Below are positions 50,067 through 61,102 of a stretch of DNA of 64,000 nucleotides, in pieces. Under the pieces are notes generated by a model that was not told the origin of the DNA, searched no databases, and saw nothing but the letters and a program-made list of their open reading frames with translations. Both the position numbers and the translations under genes were made by a program. Source of the DNA: Pisolithus tinctorius (Eukaryota > Basidiomycota > Agaricomycetes > Boletales > Pisolithaceae); assembly GCA_024663395.1 (NCBI GenBank), contig JANFAH010000010.1:310001-374000 (forward strand), written 5' to 3'. The stretch's first letter is position 1, and every line of letters begins with the position of its first letter.

Positions 50067-50129
50067 GGACTTGGGACAGTGCCATTCACCCCCACCAATA
50101 CCAGCCCAGCAACGCAACCTACAAGCACA

Positions 50130-50778
50130 ATGCCTTCGATTGCTGAACCTCCTTTCAAGAAGTACCAGGACTGGGATGACAACACCATCATCTCTGGTGA
50201 ACGTGAGTACTCATTAGTTTACACAGGCGAATTTTCACTCATTTTTCTCCATGTACAACAGATATCATCCGTGAGCACCTCGATTTACTCACTATGCTGG
50301 GTTATGGCTAACCTTGAGTCACTAATACCGCAGGCGCCATCCAGCAATTCGAGTCCAATGTCAAGGTCATCAAAACACGGCAAGGCGACGCTTTCGTCTA
50401 TGCTGTAGAGAGCAACGATGAGAATGCAAAGACCTACAAGATCGTCATTGGTCCTATCGAGGTGAAGCTTCCTTGTGTCGCCGTGATGTTTCTGTCCAGC
50501 TCATAGATTATTGTGTGCAGATTGACGTGACTATCGACTTGAACAAGCTCACGATCGTCATCGAAGTCTATGCGACCATCCCTTTCCTGGGCAAGATTCA
50601 AATTACCAAGGCAGTTGGAAATCTGCGCGACGGCGTCACACTTACCATTGGATACCCACCCTTCGTTGGGGGCTCATTGACGCTGAAACTGGATGGAAAG
50701 GATGTCGTGTTGGAATATTCTATCGATGCTCTCGGATGGCATTATCAGGACAAGATTGTCATCGCCACTCTCCCTTGA
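50130..50778 (+). CDS. uncharacterised 155-aa protein, family copy B
   Basis: Exons 50130-50202, 50262-50270 (9 nt), 50334-50461 and 50521-50778; introns 59, 63 and 59 nt. Sum 468 nt = 155 codons plus stop, with no frame break. The sequence begins MPSIAEPPFKKYQDWDDNTI and ends HYQDKIVIATLP. It differs from copy A at only a few residues (for example IQQFE here, IQEFE there), consistent with recent inverted duplication or gene conversion. The predicted fold is beta-rich, with no targeting signal. Function unknown. It is read away from copy A, across about 1.65 kb between start codons. Confidence 0.8.
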
Positions 50779-51100
50779 GGGTAGAATTTTCGAGGTGCAA
50801 GTTACCATTTATCGTCTCAGTACCATCTGACCTATGTACATTTTATGTCTCCTCTTAAACAATGTGGGATAGATAGATGAGGTAGAACGTATTATAGCAA
50901 TCTGCTTGTGTGCACCCGCCTGCTTTGTGGATGGTCAATCATTTTTAAGCCTTTCTGATCCTGTGGATTTCCTAGAAAGTAACTTTGGAATAACTTCCCA
51001 GGTTTCTGGGAAACCGGTGACGATAGGGACTGTTGTAAGTATACGACCCTGTCCTGTCGGTCGTCATGAGGTCTGCTGGCAAGGGGATATCTTACTCACT

Positions 51101-51741
51101 TTGAACATCTATTTTTCGCGTCTGTAGTTGGCGGCGCGAGTAGACAGAGCCTTCAGTAAAGAGACAGCAGACCGAGTGTTTGGCCAACCGGTGCACGCAG
51201 AACGAGCGCGGGATCCGCTTGAAACGAAACGCAGGGCACGCTAACTAGCAGCAAGTGTGGTGTGCACCGTAGACCAAACCATTGATGCTGCCGACAGAAA
51301 TTCAAGGCTCAGGCTATACTGCTACGCATGTGAACACTGAACACAGCGAAGTTGGGTACAACCACAATCAACCCAGGAAGTTCTTCTCGACCGGGTCTAC
51401 AATTTCGAGGGACAATCCGCGCGATACTATGCATTAATACCCACAAGGCGGAGGGGGGCGTGGCCCGTGTGGTAGGCGGCAACATTTCCCGAGTTGTTGG
51501 AACAGAGTAATCAGCAAAGGATCATTCAGGATATATCCACCATTACACAAGTATATATATGCGTATCCTATCTGATACAGTAGTAGCGGAAGGAGAGTGC
51601 GAGTCAAAAATCCACATAAAAAGGGAACGGACGAACGACCCAGCGATCACGATCAAATGAATGGATGGATGAAAGTGGACGGGAATTGAAAAGAGAGGGA
51701 GAATGGGGTATTCAGAAAAATTTGATGACAGCATGTACCTA
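51101..51741. other. 3' flank of the dynein tail gene, nothing recognised
   Basis: On the minus strand the sequence after the dynein stop is T- and C-rich (near 51550-51735) and looks like a 3' UTR. No continuation of dynein (DHC_N2 or AAA motifs) was found. Confidence 0.5.
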
Positions 51742-54700
51742 TTAGAACCTCCTCACACCCCCAACAAGGCCCTCGATGGAGTGGTGCTCAAGTTCGTTCC
51801 TCGCTTTCAAGATCGCAGCATGCATCTCCTTCATCGCATTCCCAAGCTTCACGCCGAATCGACTCAATATGTCACGCTGCCATGCATCGTACTTGGCATT
51901 GACTCGGGCCTGCACCTGCTCGTAGTCGACGATACATACTCCGAAGCTGCGTTGCGTCTCCGATGTGTCGAACGTCGAGCGTGTTTTCTTGATTTCGGTG
52001 AGAAGTTGCTGCCAGTGGGCCAGTGAATCGCCTAAGCGGTTAAAGACGTATTCGGCCTCGAGATCCCAGAGGGACTGGAATTGTAGCCATTTTGCGACGT
52101 AGTCTTTGAGCTGCTGAACCTTGAGTTCGATTAGCGCAAAAGGCCGCTCGAGAGTATTGTCAGGGAAGTGGGTAAGCTGCTCGAAATGATCAGTTTCCAG
52201 AAAATACATGCACCACAAGCCCATTTACATACCAAAGATGTATAGGTTGTCTCTGATGCAAGGTTCCGCTGCATCTGCAACCCAATCTCGTATCGCGAAC
52301 TCTGGATCCGACGAAGCCGACAGATGACACCTGTACATAGAAGTAAGCCATCTGGTTCAGCACCAAGGGGGAAATAATTATAACACCGCACCGAGCCAAT
52401 CATGTAGTTTTGATCCATGTGGAACGTGCATATTCTATTGGGGGATCCAAGAAAATAACCTGGTTTTGTATCCGGATCTCATGCACAATAGTTTGATGGC
52501 AATACTTCCTTCAACGAACTAAAAACAAGTCCGATTATAGGGTTAGCGATTATGCACATTAATCAATCCATGACCTCTTACGAACCTTCTCTTCTCGGCT
52601 GCCCTTGCCGGCTCTTCGTTTGTTCGTTAGGTCACGCAATGATATCATGTCACGGCGGCCATCGTCGTCAACACGGTCGAATTCGGAGCACCACACCTGA
52701 ATGATATGGACCAATCGTTGTAATAGGATACCTTCTATTCGTTTATCGAGCTCCGCGACCCAGTGTTCCAGATTTGCATATCCTTCCAGGTTCAAGCGAT
52801 CGATCTATGGGGGAACTCAAAGTCAATAATAGCTTATCAGACACTGAAGTGGAGGTTGTATACCGCAGCTTGTATCCTGCTCAGCAACTCCAAGAACGCC
52901 TCGCTAGTATACGGGCAGGTCGCAAGGTCTTCGACTGCACGAAGGATGTCCCGATACAGATCGATCACGTTGTTTGTTTTGTCCTGTAGAACAGAAACTA
53001 CACTCGCAAATTCCCTGACGAACTGGATATGTCTGTTGTCCCGTCCATCCGCGCCTGATACGAAGCGGGCAGTGTCATAATGGTTGACGAAATGGTCCCA
53101 ACGGATGTTCATGCCTATCACAACACATCAACTCACGACCCGCCTTACGAACGAGCATTAGATAGGACTTACCTTTGGCGACCATCCTCTGTGCATCATT
53201 CCGGTACTCGGCAACAAGCCACTCAATTCCCTGGTTTTCTTTTCCACCAGGTCCAGTGTCTGACCGTACGTCCTGACTGTCTCCATCAATGAAACAGCAT
53301 GTGGATACACTCGTTTCGCGTCTTTGGCCATGTTCGTGATCATATGCGGAACTTGGAACCCAAGCCAGAGCAAGTTCCGTACCTCCTTGAACAACGTGAT
53401 GGTCTGTGGATCGAAGTTGACCGCAAGTTGGAACCCTCCTCCGCGCAATCTCACAATCTCGAAGAGGCGTCCGTTAACTGCCATATCTCTCCGGTTGATG
53501 TCATGTAGCCAGGCATCGTATACGGGCCGAACGTCGAGCTTCTTTCGGAATGCTGCAGACTCGGATTGAAGTTTCTGCCCTTCTGCGTATAGCTCCAGCC
53601 TTTGCCCAGTACATCCTCTACTCGCTTCATGTAGGCCAGAAGTTGCCGCTCTATTTGGCGAGCCCAAATGATGGCACCAGCAATGGGTGGAAGGTCACGC
53701 ATTTGAGACATATGGTAAGCTTCTGAAAAACGATATTGAGTTTTGAACTGCGAGACAGTTAGTCGAAGAAGTCGCCGAATAATAATCGGTGCACTACCTT
53801 GTCGTGCAATCGCTTAATGTCTTCTTTCACCGAATCAATAAGTTGAGTTTGATACTCCTGAATGGCACCTCGAATCTAGAGTAGGTCGCTATGAGGCATC
53901 CGCGGAATGGTGTAAAGACAGAGATCAAGGCACGCACCTTTGGCCGTACAAACAAGGCATTGAACTTGGAGAACACTCTGAACATCTCATTTGCGTTGCG
54001 TGCTGTACCAAGCCTGTCACGTAGCCGTGCAATAATCTGATTCTCTACCCTCGCTACCCGTTCGTTGTAAGCGTTTTCGGCCGCCACCCAAATCTCCGTG
54101 CCCTCTATATCACACCCATCTTGAGTACTGAGTCGACATGGGCAAACCAGCAGGTGACATACCGACCGAGACATCAAGAACATCAATACGTTTTATCACC
54201 TCATAGGCTTCCTTAACTTCCTCCTCCATATCCATGCCCCCGACTTCTTTCGCAAGAGTCGTCAAGCCTTTCGTGGGCCCGGTCATCACCGCGAGTTGTT
54301 CGTGCTGCTTTCTCCAATCACGAAGATAGCGTACCCGTTCCTGGAGTTTTGCGTGTGCAGGCACTACCTTGATAGGAATGAATTTCTCCGATCGCTTACG
54401 CGTCACTTCACGCGCGACATTCGTGAACTCCTTGATGAGATCATCCCATGTCCGGAAGATATTCAGAGTTTGTGAGAGAAGCCGATCGAAAGTCTCGTAC
54501 GGTGTGTACGGAAGTCTGTGGGAAGTAAGCACGCGCAAGAGCTGATCGTTGAAATCCCGTGATATTGCTTCGACGAGTGGAAGAGCACGACGAATCGGGT
54601 ATGGTGACAGTTTAAGCTTGCGGTTGATATGACCGAAGATGAGGACCAGGGACTCTTGAATTTTATCCAGGTCGGTCGCCGAAAGGAGCTCGTTTAGCGG

Positions 54701-55928
54701 AAAGTCCTTCATCAACTGATTGTATTTGTGCACTAGTAGAAGATAAAAGGAATGTCAGAGATCAGAGCAAGATTGCACACGCACCCAAATCCATCGCAGA
54801 ATTGAGACCGTATCAGCGATGAAACTTGTGGTTGCATGGTATCGTTTGGCATTGCGAAGACACTCCATAACCATATTTACCTCTTCGCTTCGTAGCTGTG
54901 CCTCGATTCCTTCCAATGCCCGCTCCAGACTAAGCCAGAAGTTGATTTCTTGTGATGCAGTGCCAGATGAGACGTCTCGGGAGAGCTTGGTGACTGCCTG
55001 GATAGACTTGATCCATGATTCACATGAGAGTGCAAAGTATTGAGGAAGGTGCTATCATTAAGGTGTCGTGCTGGAATGAACGATATATTCGGTCGCACGT
55101 TGGTTGTTTGGGCCTACGTGCTGTTTGATCAAAAGTTGGCACCAACAAGAAGTGCCCGTTACCTGTTCGACAGCCCGTTGGATGACAGGGTGTATGATGA
55201 GATGGGTCTCTGGTATTTCGACGTTCTGCTGTAGATGCAGCAGCGATAACTCAAGCTCCGCAAATTTCTTCTTCGTCATCGGTATGCCTGAGCCACGATT
55301 TGAGTAATCGGAAAGATTCGAACACGTCCTACACACCATTTTGGTGTCGCCTTCCTTGCCGGAGCCCCGAGCACCAACAAACGCATCAAACCATGGTTTG
55401 ACTCCACAACTGACTACTGCATGAAGGGATTCGTAAGGAGTTTCCTCCCCACCGAAGAGGTTCAAAATGTGCAACTGAGTGGCGAGAGGCGCCAAAGGAT
55501 CGAGGGCGTGACCGCGTTTGATGAGTGCCAGCGCCATCGCATTCGATGGAGAATACGTGAGTTGTGAGGCGAGCTGGTAGTAATATCGTGGAGGCACGTC
55601 CTCTGCTACGCGTCTTTAATCGCCGGTAAGAAGCAGATCGTTGTATATTCTCACCGTCTGAATCTTCCTTGACTTTTACGACGTAGATCACACCTCCACC
55701 TTCTGCAGCAAACCGTGAGACTCTCTCTTCGAATTCGTCGTCGAACAAGGAGAAGAGCTCCTCTGCAGAAGCGCCAAGTACTGGAGGTAGAAGGGAGAGG
55801 AGATAGGATTTAAATATGGATACGTCGAATGTAGGAGGGGGAGTTGCATCTGCGGGGACGTCATGAGGGAGTACGCCATTAGTGTTCGTCAAGGGCGTCG
55901 GTGTCGGAGAAACGTTGATTGTAGACAT
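51742..55928 (-). CDS. cytoplasmic dynein heavy chain, tail-only gene (DHC_N1)
   Basis: Start [20 protein letters not shown]. Many short exons follow. Recognisable dynein-1 tail pieces in order: [271 protein letters not shown]. It stops nine codons later (LVGGVRRF, stop at 51742), before any DHC_N2 or AAA motor module. One frame change near 52415 (before HDWLG) looks like an indel. In Agaricomycetes the dynein heavy chain is known to be encoded by two genes, so this may be the natural tail gene and not a fragment. Confidence 0.8.
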
Positions 55929-56454
55929 GGTGCGACTGAATAATCGAGGGTGCTGTCGTTAGCGATAGTGGTATGTGTCGAGGATGACCGAGTCGGGGGA
56001 CCCGCCAATTAATAAAGTTGTTGATCGACGAGCTCTCCCAACGGAACGACGCTGAAGAAAAGAGAAATCAAGACCATTCTCCAGCGATTTCGACCGAATG
56101 CCATTACCCTTCAGTGTTTCGAACGCGGTGGCTCGCAGGACGTTTTCACGTATGACAACAGCTGAATACTACTTGGTAGTTGTTTAGTAGCACTGGACAG
56201 GTCAAGCAGATGCTGACCTACGCTGGCTACAAAGGGAAGGAAGCTCACACAAGCTTATAACCCTCTTATATTGGATTGCCAGCGAACCAGGTACTGACGA
56301 GAAACCGTGATAATGTACAGTACGAATGATAGCTTAAGTAAATATAAGAGAGATACTTGTCAACGATGATCGATTTACTCTGTGGCTGTCGTCGCTCAAC
56401 TGATAAGTGTTCGGATGAACCTACGTGTGAGCACACGTCAACCCTCCCGACTAC
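55929..56454. other. intergenic between dynein tail gene and tRNA-Pro, nothing recognised
   Basis: Divergent upstream region of the dynein gene. No further gene seen. Confidence 0.5.
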
Positions 56455-56555
56455 GGCTCAATGGTCTAGTAGCATGATACGTGCTTCGGGAGAAAACCCA
56501 CCACAAGGATGTGGTCAAGATGTACGTGACCCGGGTTCAATTCCCGGTTGAGCCC
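56455..56555 (+). tRNA. tRNA-Pro(CGG) with 30-nt intron
   Basis: Acceptor stem GGCTCAA/TTGAGCC pairs perfectly (56455-56461 with 56548-56554), with discriminator C at 56555. D-arm GTCTAGTAGCATGAT. Anticodon stem CGTGC pairs with GTACG (one G-U). Loop TTCGGG + T, anticodon CGG. Intron 56491-56520 sits between positions 37 and 38 and folds a CCACA/TGTGG hairpin. T-arm CCGGG-TTCAATT-CCCGG. A TTTTT Pol III terminator follows within about 8 nt (CTTCTTTTTG). Confidence 0.92.
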
Positions 56556-57437
56556 TTCTTTTTGTCATGTGGGCTTCGGTGCTCCTGCGGACTGGCACAC
56601 ATATTTTTCTTGCGTGCACGAGATCATGATTCAAATATTCACTAGTGCTAGTGGTGAGTCGTGCACTGTCTCGTTCACCTCACCAGGCGCTTGCGATTCG
56701 CGGTGCGTGTAGGAGAAGGAACAATGGCCTATTCTTCCTTGGATGGTTCCGCTTATGCAGGATTGGGTCTCTATCTGATTGTTTTTTGTATTTTTTCGCT
56801 GAAAGCTTGGCTCCCCTCCTCAATAACCATCTCGTATGTAGGCGACGAGCACATCGTGTTTGAGCCCAACGGCGCGTACAGACAGCGCCGTGTATGCCTA
56901 TGCAATATTTCTCATCTGTCTGTCGAATTCGGTTCGTGACTGGGATAATGCTCATCCACATTTCTGCGTTAACCGGTCAAAGAAGAACGTCTGGCTGCAA
57001 ACTTATACATAGTCGTGCCGTATTTAGCCGTGTTCACATGCGCAGGAGTATATCTCCGCTCATTCCTGTCGGAAGTAACAATGATTTGATTCAAGGTGCG
57101 CACGACTTGCTGCTCGTCAGCGCGTCTCACGAGCACGAAAAATAGATTTGGAGCGAGTAAGAGACTCGAGGATAACATTCCACGCTCCAGTGGACCTCAT
57201 GACGAACACAACAGGGTGGTGTTATGACAGCAACGGTTCCCCACAAACTTGGAAAATATATAGACTCGCATTGAAAAAATTCAACAGTCAAAAGCAGGCG
57301 AACGCACACTAGCAAATTGCTAAAGATACGTTCACCATCTATTTGTCTCGCACGCGACAAGAGGAGCCTAAAAGGCAGATACAGTACGTCAGATGGTTGA
57401 GAGGGCAGATGGTGAACTATACCTCAAATTTCATCCC

Positions 57438-58079
57438 TCAAGGGAGAGTAAAGACGACGATCTTGCCGTGATAATGCAATCCAAGAGCATCAATGGAATA
57501 TTCCAACACAACATCCTTTCCATCCAACTTCAGTGTCAACGAACCCCCAACGAAGGGCGGGTATCCAATGGTAAGCGTGACACCATCGTGCAGATTTCCG
57601 ACAGCTTTGGCAATTTGAATCCTGCCGAGGAAAGGGATGTTTGCGTAGACTCCGATGACGATCGTAAGTTTCTTCAGGTCGATAGCACGACGATCTGCAC
57701 ACAATAGTCCATGAGCTGGACAGTAACATTGCAGCGGAGAAGGAAGCTTCACCTCGATAGGACCGATGACGATCTTGTAGGTTTTGGTATTCTCGTCATT
57801 GCTTTCGACAGCATAGACAAAAACGTCACCCTGCTGTGTCTTAATGACCTTGACATTGGATTCGAATTCCTGGATGGCGCCTGTGGGCATCAGTGTAAGG
57901 TCAGCCACCAGTCCAACACGGTGAGGATGAAATGCTTACGGATGATATCTGACCGCCCAATAAAACATGAGCGAAAATTCGCCTGTGCAAACCAATGAGT
58001 ACTCACGTTCACCAGAAATGATGGTGTTGTCATCCCAGTCCTGATACTTCCTGAAAGGGGATTCAGCAATTGATGGCAT
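57438..58079 (-). CDS. uncharacterised 155-aa family, copy C (frame kept only if intron 3 is retained)
   Basis: Start MPSIAESPFRKYQDWDDNTI at 58079; the 9-nt exon at 57941-57949; exon 3 IQEFESNVKVIKTQQGDVF to KIVIGPIE. Exon 4 then lacks one base after the splice site (ATCGTCGTGCTATCG, where copy B has ATTGACGTGACTATCG), so normal splicing runs into TGA within six codons. If the 58-nt third intron is kept, its length (one more than a multiple of three) offsets the missing base, and the frame runs on to LHYHGKIVVFTLP. The product would carry about 19 extra residues, EVKLPSPLQCYCPAHG and a few more, with three new Cys. Either a pseudogene or a diverged live gene with an exonised intron. Confidence 0.6.
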
Positions 58080-58145
58080 TGTGCTTGTGGGTTGCGTTTC
58101 TGGGCTAGTGTTGGTGCTGAGGGTGGACAGTACTATCCCAAGTCC

Positions 58146-58153
58146 CTTTTATA
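58146..58153 (-). promoter_or_regulatory. TATA box of copy C
   Basis: TATAAAAG on the minus strand, followed by GGACTTGGGA as in the other copies. Confidence 0.6.
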
Positions 58154-59660
58154 CCTGTCTGTTCTCATCGTCCTCCAAGCTTGTGCCCAGGCATGTCAAG
58201 ACGGGAATTGAGCTATGCAAATGAGTGCATGACATGAAACTCGTCAGGAGAGAAAGGTAGAATGCTGAGGCTTAACGGCGGCATCGGACTAATCGTGGAC
58301 CTGGTGACCGAGCATGATGTCAATTCAAGGCATTGATACCGACACTGGTCATGGGTCGCACATGGATACGTGAGAGAAGGACTGACGTGAAAAAGTGTAA
58401 GTTACCTACATACATCGTGTCGCGGGTCTGAATAACGCCATCCGTCCACGAGCGTTGCAAAGGCTTCGAACAAACTCGGTACTTCGAGGTCAGTCAAACC
58501 TGCCCACAGAACGCCTTGCCACAAACAGTCTATTGACCTTGCATTTTGCGTAGAATCCGGTCTGAGCATATGCGATGGATAAGAGTGGGGGTTGCTTCCA
58601 GGAACCGGTGTGCCTGAATGGGACTACATAAGGCCCGTCGCGGACATGGACAATCGGTATGGACCATGGGTGTGGATATTGGTAGTATGATGTTATTGGA
58701 ATCGTCGTGGCCTTCCGCGGGGCCCGGGGGAAGAGGTTGGGATCCATGCCGAAAGTCCTGGGAAGACACAACTGCTCGCAAGTACTTACCCAATGTGCTG
58801 TCTACGAAGCACTGGGCTTCAGTCATGTGTGCCATTGACCACTCACCATCAGTCTTCGAGCAGGAACATTCTGCCCGTGAAAATCATTTATTCATTTGCG
58901 TACCTGTGGAAACTTCTGCTGGCATCGATTTCCTTCAATGAAAGGGATGCTACACAGTTCGACGTGCCTGAGGCTGCTGAACAGAATGCAACCTGGAGTC
59001 AGGTCACCTTCGGTTAGCACAAAGTGATACAATTCCGGGCCGTTCGGGCCGTGACTAATACAACCACAAAACCACACCCGATCATACCTGCTTTCAAGTC
59101 GACACAACCCCTTAGGCACGCCAGAAGACATTCGTTCCCTCTTAATTGTTCAGCTTACCATCACAGACTCGATGCTTTCCAGAGCTGTACTGGAAACCCA
59201 AATCGAGAATAGTCCGGAATGAGAATTCCGCTCTGCGTCTGAGTAGTACTGAGCACAAGAATGCAGCAGCCTTCGCTGAAGCTATTGGAGAGGAGAACAA
59301 AATCCAAGGGTAATAGAACTATTGACCTCGAAGTGAGTTGTCTCGATGCCTTTGCAACGCCCCCGAGCAGACGGGGACTATTCAGACCCGTGACGTGAAG
59401 TTTGTAGGTACCACTTTTTCACGTCAGCCCCTCTTCTCACGTACCCATGTCCGACCCACGATCAGTGCCAATATCAATGCCTTGAATTGACATTATGCTC
59501 GAACGCCAGGCCAAAAATCAGTCTGATACCGCCATTACGCGTTAACATTCTACCTTTCTCTCCCGCCGAGCTTCGTGTCAAGTGGCCATTTGCATAGTTG
59601 AACGACCGCTTTGACAAGTACCATGGGAGCGGGCTTGGAGGATGATGAGAAGCAGACAAG

Positions 59661-59668
59661 TATAAAAG
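59661..59668 (+). promoter_or_regulatory. TATA box of copy D
   Basis: TATAAAAG followed by GGACTTGGGACAGTG, 65 nt before the ATG at 59734. Confidence 0.6.
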
Positions 59669-59733
59669 GGACTTGGGACAGTGTCGTCCAGCCTCAGCAC
59701 AACACCAACCCAGCAACATAACCCACAAGCACA

Positions 59734-60385
59734 ATGCCATCGTTAGGCTGAACCCCCTTTCAAGAAGTACCAGGACTGGGATGACGATACCATCATCTCT
59801 GGTGAACGTGAGTACTCGTTGGTTTTGCACGGACGCACTTTCACTCATTTCCCTCCCTGGTGCATCAGACATCATCCGTGAGCATTTCGATTCACTCGCT
59901 ATGCTGGACTGTGGCTGACCTTGAGTGGCTGATTCCCACAGGGGCCATCCAGGGATTCGAGTCCAACGTTAAGGTCATCAAGACACAGCAGGGTGACGCT
60001 TTCGTCTATGCTGTCGAAAGCAATGACGAGAATACCAAGACCTACAAGGTCGTCATCGTCCTATCGAGGTGAATTTTCCTTGCTTCACAACGAGGTTTCT
60101 GTTCAGCTCATGGACTGTTTGCGCAGATTGATGTCACTATCGACGTGAACAAGCTTACGATCGTTATCGAAGTCTATGTGACCATCCCTTTCGTGGGCAA
60201 GGTTCAGGTTGCCAAGGCTGTCGGAAATCTGCGCGACGGTGTCAAGCTTACCATTGGATACCCGCCCTTCGTTGGGGGCTCGTTGACTGTGAAACTCGAC
60301 GGAAAGGATGTCGTGGTTGGAATATTCCATCGATGCTCTCGGATGGAATTATCATGGCAAGATCGTCGTCTTCACTCTCCCCTGA
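59734..60385 (+). pseudogene. uncharacterised 155-aa family, copy D, broken
   Basis: Aligns to copy B along its whole length, including the 9-nt exon (59869-59877), but has three frame breaks. One added base after the third codon makes the start run into TGA at codon 6. One base is missing near 60058 (ATCGTCCTATCGAG where B has ATTGGTCCTATCGAG). One base is added near 60318 (GTCGTGGTTGG where B has GTCGTGTTGG). The promoter and TATA box are intact, so it may still be transcribed. Confidence 0.75.
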
Positions 60386-61102
60386 GGAGTGGAATCTTTG
60401 AGGTATAGGTTACCATTTGTCATCTCATTACCATCTGACGTTCGTACCTTTTAGGTTTCCTCTTACACAGTGTAGGACAAGTAGACGAGGTGGAACGTAT
60501 TATTAGCAATCTATGTGCACCTGCCTGCTTTATGGAATGTCAATTATTTTTGAGCCTTTCTGATAGTGTATCTTCAATTCCCAGAATATCTTTGGAGAAC
60601 CGGTGACGACAGGGACCACTGCAAGTATGCGACCCTGTTGTACATATTCGTCATGAGGTTTGCTGGAGAGGGGGGGGTCTCTTGCTCTCAACCGCGCTTA
60701 CCGTCAAAACTGTCCCTCGTGCGCACTCGTACGCACAGCACTCAGCAGACAGCAATTACTGCCGCAACACCCAAAAGCCGAACCCCTCGCAATGCATGTA
60801 GAGCACATACTCTCAGCATATATCGGTGCCATGCTCATTGTACGAAATTCTCGGGGGGTATAAGAGATTGCCTTGAAGGTCTCTGCACTTGACTCCGGCA
60901 GCAAGATCATCATGAAGTCACTTTGGTGGTGGCGTGACCTTAGAAGTATTTTCATGCACCTCTTTGGAGAGCAACATAAGCATCCATGAGAGAAGGAGCC
61001 GGCGTCCGTTCCATGTAAAAACTACATACATCGAAGTGTGACATGAATCGTATAGTACCCTATTCTCAAATAGAATATCCCGCTAGGTTGTTATATGAAA
61101 TT

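Larger units (their letters stand above)
47690..51100. repeat. segmental duplication block 1: inverted pair of 155-aa genes
   Basis: The left arm (about 47.8-48.9 kb, gene on minus) is the reverse complement of the right arm (about 49.75-50.8 kb, gene on plus), including the promoter, the GTTAACATTCTACCTTTCTCTC-type upstream motif and the TATA box. The spacer is about 0.8 kb. The whole block recurs in the same orientation at 57290-60690. Confidence 0.85.
57290..60690. repeat. segmental duplication block 2: inverted pair of 155-aa genes
   Basis: Same orientation and order as block 1 (47690-51100): the flank with ACACTAGCAAAT, the minus-strand gene, the promoter, a spacer with AGGCCCGTCGCGGA and GGAACATTCTGCCCGT, the plus-strand gene, and a downstream flank with GGAACGTATTAT and ACCGGTGACGA. 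More diverged than the two arms of block 1 are from each other. Confidence 0.85.

Noticed and set aside
51742..52026. dynein gene cut by the edge of the duplicated block
   Set aside because: The stop and UTR-like sequence precede the block edge by more than 600 bp, and tail-only dynein genes are known in this group, so simple truncation is not favoured.
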